Source: a virus. From it: a stretch of DNA of 22,790 nucleotides. Below are positions 5,822 to 12,673 of this stretch, in pieces. The position numbers were made by a program, and so were the translations under genes. Position 1 is the stretch's first letter, and every line of letters begins with the position of its first letter. The notes under the pieces are model-generated. The model did not search any database. It was not told where the DNA came from and was given only the letters and a program-made list of their open reading frames with translations. Location of the stretch: IMG/VR virus record IMGVR_UViG_3300015372_000030, positions 1-22,790 of that record. The stretch is one strand, 5' to 3'.

Positions 5822-7825
5822 CTAATAGACGTAAAAATCTAGCGGCTTTTCGGCCGGAATAGCCGTATCGGTTACCGCCCATGCGGCGGCATGCAAGAAA
5901 TCTGCCCGAATACCCTTATGCGCCTGCGTCAAAGCGCCGGAAGCGGTAGGCGCCAACATCACGGTTGCCGCCTGCCGGTTAAGCGCCTCATCGCCCGAAT
6001 GGGCAAGCCGGCCCGCTCGAGCAAGCGAACGCAACAGCGAAAACGCCTGCCCGGTTATCTCCGTGGAAACCCGCGACACTTCCGCACGCGGACACCACTC
6101 CGACGCCTCACGGGTCGAAAGACTCCGCCCGACCAACAGCCGGCAATTCGGCCGCGTGCCGATAGTGAAAGACGCCCACGAGAAAGCATCTTGCACAGAA
6201 TCGAAAGCGCCACCCCACACTAAAACCCGGCCGTCCGGCAATTGACAGGCAGCGGCGCCGGCCGCTCTCAGGCCAAGATAATCCGCAACAGCGACCGTTA
6301 ACGGAATACCCTCCGCAGGCGCCGCGTAAAGGTCGGTTAAGTGTGCCCACGCGTCTGAGTCAATTAAAGGTTCCACAGCCGTGTTATCGGTAATCTGCCG
6401 CAAACGCCATATGTTGAGGTATTGCGATTTGAAACCCTCCACCGGGTCGTCTTCGTCCGGATCATCCGAACGACCCAAAGCTTGCCGGGATTTCTTTTCA
6501 ATAAGCCGTTGCCGGCCCGGAGTCCAATGAGGCGACGCGAGACGCCACCCATCGATATCGTCAATATCGGAATCACGCGGCGCCGACCACTCGAGCAACA
6601 GGGACGACGCCTCCGGGTTCCCGAAATCGCGCATCATGCCGGCCCGTCTCACCGGCACCAGCGGAGAGCAATACCGATGCGCCGTGGAAAAGAAAATCAA
6701 TTGCCCGAATTCCTGCTCCGTCAAAGTCGGTTCAATACCGTCTTCCACAATGCGCGGTTCACAACCCCACGCCTCATCGACTAACGCCAGAGTCGATGCA
6801 TAACCATAAACCGCAGACTTAGCCCTAATCAGCCAACGGTCGCCGGCCTCCGACATAATTTCCTCATGCCCATTCTGTTCCCGCGTCTTCCACCCGAAAT
6901 CCCTAGCCCAAATACGGGCCGGCCGTTGAATCTCCCGACAAATCGCAAGATCCTTCGCCGTATGCAAAACCAATTGCTCGAGGCCGCCGAAACAAGCCCT
7001 ACCCTCCGGGCTAATCCGCCACAACGCCAATTCCCTAAGCGCAACAGACTTACCGACCTGCCTCGCAGTCGATAAAAGCGCATCCACCCAGACAAGATGC
7101 CCGTCGTTATCGAACTCGAGCAAACGCATAAGGGCAAGCCGTTGCCACCACCGGAACTCAATACCCCGCGAGGCCGCAAACCGAAACACCTTAGGCCCGT
7201 GAGAACCAACAGCGGCCGAATGAGGCGGAGACATAAGACGCGGCCACGTCGCATTAGCCGGAACAGCCCGCAAATCGTCAAGCCACGGCGCGATATCCCA
7301 AACCGGGTTATCGAAATCGGGCGTAATAGGCTCCGGGATATCGATAATCGGACTATCGCTATCGAAAGGCTGTTCGATTCCGGCTGATTCTGGTGTAGGA
7401 CGGATGACTAAGTCGCGGAGCGCCGGCACGACCGAATGTTGGGTAAAAAACTCAACTTTATTTTCTTTCGGCTCGATATCGTTATCCGAATTTCTCGAGC
7501 GCAATTCTTTTTGTAATTGCTGCCTTCCGTATTCGGTTATTGCGGCGCCTAGTTCGGCTCCGGCTTTCTCATTGCAACTAGCGTGGGCCGGCCGCACAAT
7601 ATCGTCTTCGCCTGTTGCTAATGAGTGAGGGATACCCACGTGGTCTAATTGCCAACGGTCATAGGGGTTGATAGGTAGGCCGCAACGCGGACAGTCAACG
7701 GGTAGGCGAGACTGCCAGCGTTTGCGTAGGGCTTGCCATTGTCCGGAGGTTAGGCGGATTCCACCGGCGTGTGTCTTTGCACGGGTGGTCTGGTGAGGCT
7801 TGCGTCTGCGTGCGATGCGCCTCAT
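5822..7825 (-). CDS. HNH endonuclease fused to terminase large subunit
   Basis: This 667-residue protein joins two normally separate packaging functions. Residues about 40-90 form an HNH nuclease domain: CPRC at 45-48, the catalytic LDHV (Asp61-His62), and RPAHASCNEKAG with His81, Cys84 and Asn85. A polar, low-complexity linker (about 105-190) follows. The terminase large subunit then begins near WPRLMSPPHS. It has a Walker A of the terminase type, ARQVGKS (254-260), and a Walker B LALVDE (346-351); the C-terminal RNase-H-like nuclease domain begins near VAVADYLG. It should translocate DNA into the prohead and cut concatemers. Phages of this type normally encode HNH as a separate gene beside terminase. 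No small subunit gene was recognised. ATG at 7825 abuts the origin region. Confidence 0.85.
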   Translation of the reverse strand: MRRIARRRKPHQTTRAKTHAGGIRLTSGQWQALRKRWQSRLPVDCPRCGLPINPYDRWQLDHVGIPHSLATGEDDIVRPAHASCNEKAGAELGAAITEYGRQQLQKELRSRNSDNDIEPKENKVEFFTQHSVVPALRDLVIRPTPESAGIEQPFDSDSPIIDIPEPITPDFDNPVWDIAPWLDDLRAVPANATWPRLMSPPHSAAVGSHGPKVFRFAASRGIEFRWWQRLALMRLLEFDNDGHLVWVDALLSTARQVGKSVALRELALWRISPEGRACFGGLEQLVLHTAKDLAICREIQRPARIWARDFGWKTREQNGHEEIMSEAGDRWLIRAKSAVYGYASTLALVDEAWGCEPRIVEDGIEPTLTEQEFGQLIFFSTAHRYCSPLVPVRRAGMMRDFGNPEASSLLLEWSAPRDSDIDDIDGWRLASPHWTPGRQRLIEKKSRQALGRSDDPDEDDPVEGFKSQYLNIWRLRQITDNTAVEPLIDSDAWAHLTDLYAAPAEGIPLTVAVADYLGLRAAGAAACQLPDGRVLVWGGAFDSVQDAFSWASFTIGTRPNCRLLVGRSLSTREASEWCPRAEVSRVSTEITGQAFSLLRSLARAGRLAHSGDEALNRQAATVMLAPTASGALTQAHKGIRADFLHAAAWAVTDTAIPAEKPLDFYVY

Positions 7826-7845
7826 CCTCTGCCTATCTGTGTCGG

Positions 7846-7854
7846 TTGTCCACA
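7846..7854 (+). promoter_or_regulatory. DnaA box TTGTCCACA
   Basis: Exact match to the DnaA box form preferred in high-GC actinobacteria such as Streptomyces (TTGTCCACA). It lies about 20 bases upstream of the terL start, at the left edge of the putative origin. Confidence 0.65.
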
Positions 7855-7876
7855 GTCTCGAGCGCCGGCCTAGCCG

Positions 7877-7892
7877 TAACAGGTAACCGTTA
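7877..7892. promoter_or_regulatory. Operator-like palindrome, copy 2
   Basis: TAACAGGTAACCGTTA matches 13 of 16 positions of the perfect palindrome TAACAGGAACCTGTTA at 12674-12689. It lies upstream of terL inside the origin region, so one regulator could bind both the early control region and this site. No binding protein is proven. Confidence 0.45.
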
Positions 7893-7940
7893 CTGCCGGT
7901 AAGTGGGTAGTGGTTATGTCTGTGGTTCTATGTAAGTAGG

Positions 7941-8026
7941 CCTGACACTGTTGTCAGGCTAATTTACCGTGTTTGTCAGGCTAACCCTGACACCACTGTC
8001 AGGTAGAGCCTGACACTGTTGTCAGG
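7941..8026. repeat. Iteron-like array of CCTGACA dyads
   Basis: Three perfect dyads CCTGACA-N4-TGTCAGG lie at 7941-7958, 7986-8003 and 8009-8026. The spacers are CTGT, CCAC and CTGT. A half copy TGTCAGG lies at 7974-7980, where the right arm of a fourth dyad would fall if spacing were even. Dyad centres are then 22, 23 and 23 bases apart, about two helical turns, so bound proteins would sit on the same face of the DNA. The first and third extend to 8-bp arms (GCCTGACA/TGTCAGGC). This looks like initiator binding sites; hairpins in an RNA leader are an alternative. Confidence 0.8.
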
Positions 8027-8048
8027 CTATGCACAGATAGGCCGCCTG

Positions 8049-8069
8049 TTATCCACAGCCTGTGGATAG
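8049..8069. promoter_or_regulatory. Paired inverted DnaA boxes
   Basis: TTATCCACA at 8049-8057 is a perfect DnaA box. Three bases later TGTGGATAG (8061-8069) is a second box on the other strand with one mismatch. Together they form a TATCCACA-GCC-TGTGGATA palindrome at the right edge of the origin region, 14 bases from the stop of the winged-helix gene. Confidence 0.65.
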
Positions 8070-8083
8070 ATAACGTCACACCT

Positions 8084-8413
8084 TTAGCCGAACACGTCAG
8101 GCACCGTAATTAGGTAGGCCTGCCGCCTGCCGGCGCCTGCCTTGCCTAGCGTTTCGATATAGCCGGCGTCTGTTAATTCGGCTATGACACGGGCCACGGC
8201 CCGCTCTGCGGCCGGCGTATAGACGGGATAACCTAGGGCACGGGCCAACATATCCCACCCGCCATAGTAGATATTTGCCTCGATATCGCCTTTAGGTTCG
8301 TCGCGTGAGATAGCGGCCATTGTGAGTAGGCCTATCGTGCCTTTGTCTGTTGCCGTCTTTAAGGCGCCTAGGGTTGCTAGGTTTACGATTCGCGTACACA
8401 GCCGGCCGCCCAC
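8084..8413 (-). CDS. Winged-helix DNA-binding protein, putative replication initiator
   Basis: This 109-residue protein has a winged-helix pattern: a helix around TDKGTIGLLTMAAISRD, a second helical unit WDMLARALGYPVYTPAAERA, a recognition-helix-like AVARVIAELTDAGYIETLGK, and a beta wing RRQAYLITVPDV. Similar small winged-helix proteins in actinobacterial phages and plasmids are linked to replication initiation. It lies next to the origin-like dyads and is the last early gene before them, so it is the best candidate for the dyad-binding protein. The start used is GTG at 8413, 2 bases after the upstream stop, with only a weak ribosome site. Because it also immediately precedes terL, a small-terminase role is a less likely alternative. 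Confidence 0.6.
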   Translation of the reverse strand: MGGRLCTRIVNLATLGALKTATDKGTIGLLTMAAISRDEPKGDIEANIYYGGWDMLARALGYPVYTPAAERAVARVIAELTDAGYIETLGKAGAGRRQAYLITVPDVFG

Positions 8414-8415
8414 TA

Positions 8416-8688
8416 TTACGGGTCTTTTCGTTCATAGTGGGTTGCCCTTTCTACCTCGAGCGAGCGGACTAACTCACAGCGCCGGCAGAGCGCTCCGGGC
8501 GTATCCCAGGACGTGATGGTGCCGCACCTAGGGCAACGGTTCCCGTTGCGTGTACGGGCCGCGTGAGGCGTCCTGGTGACGTTTCCGTGGGCTGTGAGGC
8601 ACGGTTCACCGGGTACGGCGCCGCATACGGGACACGGGTACGTCTCGAATATTGTCCGCCATATCGATTTGTCGTTAGGGCCGGGCAT
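8416..8688 (-). CDS. Small zinc-finger protein
   Basis: A 90-residue protein with two Cys-rich units. The first is CPVCGAVPGEPC followed by LTAHGNVTRTPHAARTR, a zinc knuckle with His ligands that is widespread in actinobacteria and their phages. The second is CPRCGTITSW followed by CRRCEL, a four-Cys ribbon. It probably binds nucleic acid or protein, but no specific function is known to me. It is in the early operon, overlaps the resolvase-like gene by 14 bases, and ends 2 bases before the winged-helix gene's start. Confidence 0.7.
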   Translation of the reverse strand: MPGPNDKSIWRTIFETYPCPVCGAVPGEPCLTAHGNVTRTPHAARTRNGNRCPRCGTITSWDTPGALCRRCELVRSLEVERATHYERKDP

Positions 8689-9019
8689 GAGGCGGAACCT
8701 TGATTTCGTCGTCTAAGACTTTTTCGGGCGTTTCCTTGACCCGGTAGAGGGTTACCCAGCCGCGTTTCTCACGGGTTGCTAATAGCGGCCGGGCGCCTCC
8801 CTGTAGGGCCTGTTCCCGTATTGCTTGCCGCTCGAGGGGTGGAATATTGCCGGTGGTTTTACAGGCGATGAGTAACGGCTTTTTGTCCCAGCGGAGCGCT
8901 ATTAGGTCTGCGGCGCCGTATGAGCCGGCCGCACGGATCACTACCCAGCCTAGGTCTATTAACGCGGCTTTTGTTTGCCGCTCGAGGTAGTCGCCTCTGT
9001 CTTTAGCCCGGTTCGGCAT
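8675..9019 (-). CDS. Holliday junction resolvase-like nuclease (Hjc type)
   Basis: The 114-residue product resembles small PD-(D/E)xK Holliday junction resolvases. It has an early conserved Glu in GDYLERQTKAAL (Glu13), then VVIRAAGSYGAADLIAL (27-42, with Asp38), and the core strand LLIACKTTG (50-57) with Lys54. The family would cut four-way DNA junctions made during replication or recombination, in keeping with the RecT-like and RecB-like proteins of the same operon. The position normally holding Glu or Gln, two before the Lys, is Ala52 here, which could weaken catalysis or be compensated elsewhere. The ATG at 9019 lies 17 bases inside the preceding gene. Confidence 0.7.
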   Translation of the reverse strand: MPNRAKDRGDYLERQTKAALIDLGWVVIRAAGSYGAADLIALRWDKKPLLIACKTTGNIPPLERQAIREQALQGGARPLLATREKRGWVTLYRVKETPEKVLDDEIKVPPHARP

Positions 9020-9197
9020 CGACTAGGCCCGGATATACGTAAAGTGGTCTAATCGATTCGGGCGCCGGCTCCGGGTTGTGTCTGTCTTCCGGGCGGTATC
9101 CGCCTAGGTTGTGCATCCACGTTTCGTCGTTTTCGAGCCGGCTGATTCCTTCCCGGCAGATAGCGCATTTCGCTACCTGGATTCGAGGCGCTTTCAC
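9003..9197 (-). CDS. Small hypothetical protein with CxxC
   Basis: A 64-residue protein starting at GTG (9197-9195), overlapping the upstream stop as GTGA. It has one CAIC motif at residues 11-14 and two later His residues (WMHNLGGYRPEDRHNPEPAP) that could complete a metal site. The C-terminus is Pro-rich. I do not recognise a family. Coding status is supported by the exact fit between two neighbours and by the overlap pattern found throughout this operon. Confidence 0.6.
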   Translation of the reverse strand: MKAPRIQVAKCAICREGISRLENDETWMHNLGGYRPEDRHNPEPAPESIRPLYVYPGLVDAEPG

Positions 9198-9730
9198 TTT
9201 GCCTTTTCCTCCGCTAGCGCGCCCACTGCGGCTACATAACGGGCCTTTGCCCGGCTGTGGATGGGCCGGGCCTTTTTGCCCGTGTTTTTGCCGGTTCCCT
9301 TATGCCGCTTGCCTCCGTTGGTGTCCGCGTATCGATCCGGATATGAGGCGCGCCTAGGTGAGCCTTTCGGGTCACGCGGCACAGAGAGGCGGAGCGGGCC
9401 GGGCGTTGCGGACGCGGTTACGTCGTGGGCCGCGATTTCGCGGCCGGCTTCTTTGTTCAATTCATAGCGGACGGCATGAGCCGGCCGGCCGGCATCGTCG
9501 AGCGCATCGACAATATAGACGCGCGTTTTAATGGTGGAGACTAGGTAAACAGGGTGCGGGAAAACGTGCCGGTTTCTCTGCGCCCGAATACAGCGGGAAT
9601 TCATGCATTCCAGGTCGTTTCCGGGAATTGCTTTGAGTATGTCGCCTAGGCCGCGTTCCACGATAACCGCGTCTGTTGCATCATCGTAGGGCACTAGCCA
9701 TTCTCCGATTCGTACCCGCCTGCTAACCAT
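9194..9730 (-). CDS. Conserved-looking early protein, unknown function
   Basis: This 178-residue protein follows the RecT-like gene with an 8-base overlap. The N-terminal two thirds look like a folded domain with GEWLVPYDDATDAVIVERG, NDLECMNSRCIRAQRN, FPHPVYLVSTIKTRVYIVD and HAVRYELNKEAG. The two Cys of ECMNSRC could bind metal. The last 60 or so residues are basic and low in complexity (GGKRHKGTGKNTGKKARP), suggesting nucleic-acid contact. Similar proteins seem familiar from actinobacteriophage early operons, but I know of no assigned function. Its place between recombination genes suggests a role in DNA metabolism. Confidence 0.7.
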   Translation of the reverse strand: MVSRRVRIGEWLVPYDDATDAVIVERGLGDILKAIPGNDLECMNSRCIRAQRNRHVFPHPVYLVSTIKTRVYIVDALDDAGRPAHAVRYELNKEAGREIAAHDVTASATPGPLRLSVPRDPKGSPRRASYPDRYADTNGGKRHKGTGKNTGKKARPIHSRAKARYVAAVGALAEEKAK

Positions 9731-10991
9731 TGTTTTCCTCCGTTTCTTCCTCCGGTTCCGTACGTGCGCTGGTGATAATGAACGCCGGCTGTGGCTTTGT
9801 TAGGTCGATATCGAAAGCGAGAGCGCCGGACTCGAATTGGCCTAGTACGTCTAGGGCCTGTAGGCCTTCCGCGCGGGTGAGTGTTTTCGAGGTATCGACG
9901 GGCCGGCCCAGAATTGCGGCTAGTAGCGCGTGTCTTTCTTCGGGGGTGGCTACGGTGCCTAGTTCGCGGGTAAGGGAGGCCTGTAGGGCACGCATGGGTG
10001 CGGCGCCTAGTAAGGCCGGCCCTACTCCGGAACCGTCCGGTGGGGGAGGCGGTTCCGGAGCGGGCCTCTCCGGCTCCGGCGTAGGCATCGGAGGCGGAGG
10101 CTCGAGTGGTAGCGGTCTGTCTTCTGTGTCTACGCGCGTCGGAGGCGTCTTCCTAGGCCTTCCGGGCCGGCGCTTGACCGGAGGCGCCACTGGCGGTTCG
10201 GGAGGCGCTGTGACGGCTTCCTCTACTGCCTGCCGGGCCTCTGCGGCGCGTTGCCCGGCTAGGGCTTCCGCTTCCTCATCGGTTAACCATCGGGCCGGTA
10301 TCTCTCGAGCCGTGCGCTCTGCGTCTGCGGCCTCTGCCTCTGTCATAGCCGGTAGCGGCACGTCTTCGGCCGGCTGTGCCGGCGCCTTCCGCTTCCGCTG
10401 TAGCGCGGGCCGGCGTGCCTGTTCCGGTTCCGGTTCGGGCGCACCCCAGCCGGCGTCTGCTTCCGTATCGTCTTCGGCTACGTAACCTAATCCCTTGATT
10501 ACGTCCGGGAATAAGGCGCGGGCTAAATCTCCGGTTGCACGGGCTACCAGCATGGCGCGCGGATATGTCTGCCAATTGCGTCGGCTTAGTAGGCCGGCGC
10601 TCCGCGCCATGTCTAGTGTCCACTCCACCGGGTAACGCTCTGATTCGGGCCGGCCGCGCCGTAGCCCGGATACGCGGCACCTAGTGCCGGTGGCTTCGTG
10701 GATAGTGACTGTGTGCCCGGCCCGGTAGATCAGGGCACGCATGAGTTCGCTCGAGGGAGACGGGCGCCCATCGACAATATGCATTCCCTGTAGGGCTTGC
10801 ATAGGCGTAACGCCTATTTCCATCCCGTACATAATCAGAGCGGTTACCGCTTCGGGCCGGCCTCTAATCGCGGCCGGTACGAATTCGGTATCCGATACGG
10901 CTTGACTCATGCGGCCGGCAAAAAGTAGGGCTTCACCCCAGGCGGGAATGTCTAGGGCCGGCGCGTTATCGACTAGGGCTAACTCTGTCAC
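9723..10991 (-). CDS. RecT-family single-strand annealing protein
   Basis: The first 170 or so residues match phage RecT-type recombinases: FVPAAIRGRPEAVTALIMYG and MEIGVTPMQALQGMHIVDGR (about residues 37-76), then SSELMRALIYRAGHTVTI, VEWTLDMARSAGL and NWQTYPRAMLVARATGDLAR, ending GLGYVAEDD. Such proteins anneal complementary single strands in recombination and replication. A long Pro/Glu-rich disordered linker (about 185-320) follows, then a compact C-terminal segment with LQASLTRELGTVATPEERHALL. GTG at 10991-10989 overlaps the upstream stop as GTGA. With the RecB-like nuclease of the same operon it would form an exonuclease plus annealing protein pair, as RecE/RecT do. Confidence 0.85.
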   Translation of the reverse strand: MTELALVDNAPALDIPAWGEALLFAGRMSQAVSDTEFVPAAIRGRPEAVTALIMYGMEIGVTPMQALQGMHIVDGRPSPSSELMRALIYRAGHTVTIHEATGTRCRVSGLRRGRPESERYPVEWTLDMARSAGLLSRRNWQTYPRAMLVARATGDLARALFPDVIKGLGYVAEDDTEADAGWGAPEPEPEQARRPALQRKRKAPAQPAEDVPLPAMTEAEAADAERTAREIPARWLTDEEAEALAGQRAAEARQAVEEAVTAPPEPPVAPPVKRRPGRPRKTPPTRVDTEDRPLPLEPPPPMPTPEPERPAPEPPPPPDGSGVGPALLGAAPMRALQASLTRELGTVATPEERHALLAAILGRPVDTSKTLTRAEGLQALDVLGQFESGALAFDIDLTKPQPAFIITSARTEPEEETEENNG

Positions 10992-11152
10992 GGCTCGAGC
11001 GTTTCTCTGCGGTCTAGCAATACTGCGGCCGCGAGTGCCAGGGATAGTGTCCGTTCGGCATCTTCCCGGTTGCCGCCTTCCCGGAGGATTCGCACGGCGC
11101 GCCGGATGCCCACGTCTAGGATATATTCGGCGGACGGCAGTAGCGTGGTCAC
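10988..11152 (-). CDS. Small helical early protein (GTG start)
   Basis: A 54-residue open frame fills the gap between two early genes exactly. It starts at GTG 11152-11150, overlapping the upstream stop (GTGA), and its TGA at 10990-10988 overlaps the next gene's GTG. The peptide begins VTTLLPSAEYILDVGIRRAV and contains a likely amphipathic helix, EDAERTLSLALAAAVLLDRR. No family is recognised. The coupling at both ends is the main reason to call it real. Confidence 0.65.
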   Translation of the reverse strand: MTTLLPSAEYILDVGIRRAVRILREGGNREDAERTLSLALAAAVLLDRRETLEP

Positions 11153-11469
11153 CGGATATCCCTAGGGTCGAAAGGCTGTGCCGATACGGCTACGGGCTCC
11201 GGCTCCGGCTGTGCGTTTTCCGCTTCCTGCGAGGCCTCCACTAGCGCCTCATGACAGGTGAAGAATTCTCGAGGCGCCTCCGGGCTATCGCCGGCCGGGC
11301 CTGCCGCGTCCGCGTGACAGATACAAACCGCATATCCGCCCGTGGTGGTGAGGCGCCGCTGATTCTTTTTCGCGTATTTCTTAGCCCGCATTTCGGAGCC
11401 GTGCCGCCTGCTGTGTCCGCAGTCTGTGACCGTGCAATTCGGCCACGTGTAAACCTTTGCCATCCTCAT
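11149..11469 (-). CDS. Hypothetical early protein with Cys/His cluster
   Basis: This 106-residue protein starts at ATG 11469, overlapping the nuclease stop as ATGA; a second in-frame ATG lies two codons in. The N-terminal half has CTVTDCGHSRRHG (residues 12-24) and YAVCICH (about 46-52), a set of Cys and His residues that could bind zinc, between basic segments (KKYAKKNQRR). The C-terminal half is acidic and Pro-rich. I do not recognise it. It lies between the RecB-like nuclease and the RecT-like gene. Confidence 0.65.
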   Translation of the reverse strand: MRMAKVYTWPNCTVTDCGHSRRHGSEMRAKKYAKKNQRRLTTTGGYAVCICHADAAGPAGDSPEAPREFFTCHEALVEASQEAENAQPEPEPVAVSAQPFDPRDIR

Positions 11470-12260
11470 GCAACCCTTTCCGGTGGAATCGGTAGCGCCG
11501 CTCCGATTGTGTTTTCTCTGCTAAGCCTTAGCCACTTTGCTATTTCGAGTGCGTGCTGGAAGATGCGCCACATTTCGTCGTCGATGCGGCACGGGATTAG
11601 TTGCCACTTATCGGGCCGCACCCATAGGGCCGCGCCTCGAGCGATAGGCGGCATTAACATATCCCGGTCACCTATTTGAATATGGGTGGCGTGCGCGTAG
11701 CCGGTGAGTTGTAAAGCGGTTTCGATCCAGACTCCCGACTGCCCGGTTTTATAGTCGATTATCCAGCGTTCCCGGTCTTTCATTTCGCACACTAGGTCAA
11801 AGGTGCCGGCGTACCTTAATTCTTCGTGGAAGACGGGCGCCTCTACTAGCGCGCTATCCGGGCTCACGTTCCACGCATCCATAAACCGTGCGGTCTGTTC
11901 ACCCATCCGGATAACATCATCCGAATAAACCTCACCCGTTAAAGGGTCTGCCGTGTCCACCGGCTCTCCGAAAATGAGCCTTTCCGCTATGGAATGCACT
12001 TGCTTCCCGGCTAACGCGGAGGCGTCGCGTTCCCGGTTTGCGGCGCCGGCGCATTCCCGCACCCATGCGGCCTCACCTAGTACGGGTACGGCTTCCGTGT
12101 TTGCTAGCGCCCAATTAGCGGCCGCTTTCGCGGCCCATCCAAGTAGGCCGTCTTTTCCGCCTACCGCGTTTTTCACTGTCGAGACGGATAGCACCCTTTC
12201 TCCGTCTAGGCTGTAGGTGTGCCAGCGGCCTCCGGTATCGACTACTAGCCGGCTACTCAT
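11466..12260 (-). CDS. Cas4/RecB-like PD-(D/E)xK exonuclease
   Basis: The 264-residue product has the full motif set of RecB/Cas4-type nucleases: GKQVHS (His89), LVEAPVF (Glu140), AGTFDLVCEM (Asp155), IIDYKTGQ (Asp169 and Lys171), and ALQLTGYAHA (Gln184 and Tyr188). These residues bind metal and cut DNA, usually as an end-dependent exonuclease. I see no four-Cys iron-sulphur cluster as in true Cas4; Cys70 is isolated. With the RecT-like gene downstream it would give a recombination pair for phage DNA repair or circularisation. ATG at 12260 overlaps the previous stop as ATGA. Confidence 0.85.
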   Translation of the reverse strand: MSSRLVVDTGGRWHTYSLDGERVLSVSTVKNAVGGKDGLLGWAAKAAANWALANTEAVPVLGEAAWVRECAGAANRERDASALAGKQVHSIAERLIFGEPVDTADPLTGEVYSDDVIRMGEQTARFMDAWNVSPDSALVEAPVFHEELRYAGTFDLVCEMKDRERWIIDYKTGQSGVWIETALQLTGYAHATHIQIGDRDMLMPPIARGAALWVRPDKWQLIPCRIDDEMWRIFQHALEIAKWLRLSRENTIGAALPIPPERVA

Positions 12261-12559
12261 CTGACTCCGCCTTCCGCCTCATCTGGGTCCGCCACGATTC
12301 CTAGCGGCCGCTTAGGCGCGAGGGTTTCCGGGTTAGGGATATCCGGGTTTACCGTATGCATTTCTACGATCCGGGCTAGGTGCTCGTCTGATAGGAAATA
12401 TCTGCCGCCTACCCGCAAATGCGGCCATAGGTTGCGCCGGCATTTTTCACGGAGCGTCATACGGCCTACATGCAATTTAGGCGCGGACTCATCGACGGAG
12501 TAATAACGCACGTTTTCCGGCTTTCCGTCCGGCGCGATAGACGGAAAGTAAACAGGCAT
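12257..12559 (-). CDS. Excisionase-like HTH protein, first early gene
   Basis: The 100-residue protein has a central segment, VGRMTLREKCRRNLWPHLRV then GGRYFLSDEHLARIVEMHT (about residues 31-69), with the layout of MerR/excisionase-type winged helices: a helix, a turn with Pro, a strand with VGGRYFLS, and a helix. It is the first gene of the leftward early operon, behind a GGAAGGAA ribosome site 7 bases from ATG 12559. It could be a regulator of the divergent control region or a recombination directionality factor for the serine integrase. The sequence alone does not separate these roles. The C-terminus is Pro-rich and probably disordered. Confidence 0.65.
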   Translation of the reverse strand: MPVYFPSIAPDGKPENVRYYSVDESAPKLHVGRMTLREKCRRNLWPHLRVGGRYFLSDEHLARIVEMHTVNPDIPNPETLAPKRPLGIVADPDEAEGGVR

Positions 12560-12618
12560 AGCGGTATTCCTTCCCGGAGTAGATAGCGGCGCCCGTGTTT
12601 GCGGCGCCTCCGCCTCTC

Positions 12619-12647
12619 ATGAGACACCTTGCCAATAGCCAGGTCAA
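12619..12647 (-). promoter_or_regulatory. Putative early leftward promoter
   Basis: On the minus strand TTGACC (12647-12642, 5 of 6 to the -35 consensus) is followed after 17 bases by TCTCAT (12624-12619, 4 of 6 to the -10). Transcription would start near 12612, about 50 bases before the first early ATG. The -10 lies in the perfect palindrome TCTCATGAGA (12615-12624). Confidence 0.5.
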
Positions 12648-12673
12648 GGCCTACGGGCGCGGTTACCGGGACG

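Larger units (their letters stand above)
7826..8083. other. Probable replication origin region
   Basis: This 258-base non-coding stretch separates the early genes from the packaging and head genes. It holds three DnaA-box matches, a cluster of 18-bp dyads spaced 22-23 bases apart, an A/T-rich interval (AATTTACCGTGTTT, 7961-7974) inside the cluster, and an operator-like palindrome. A winged-helix gene, a plausible initiator, lies directly to its right. Such an array of DnaA sites, iteron-like repeats and an adjacent DNA-binding protein fits a theta-type origin. Its place just upstream of terL means that a packaging (cos/pac) recognition role is the main alternative, or a second role. Confidence 0.65.

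Noticed and set aside
5811-5882. Upstream ATG for the portal
   Set aside because: It would overlap terL by 61 bases and add an Arg-rich stretch, while ATG 5810 has a ribosome site just after the terL stop.
7941-8026. CRISPR array
   Set aside because: The repeated units are 18-bp dyads with 4-base loops and only 4-5-base to half-site gaps; no unique spacers of 25-40 bases.
9730-10485. Plus-strand 251-codon Ser/Gly-rich frame
   Set aside because: It lies opposite the Pro/Glu-rich linker of the RecT-like gene; its composition is a mirror of that linker.
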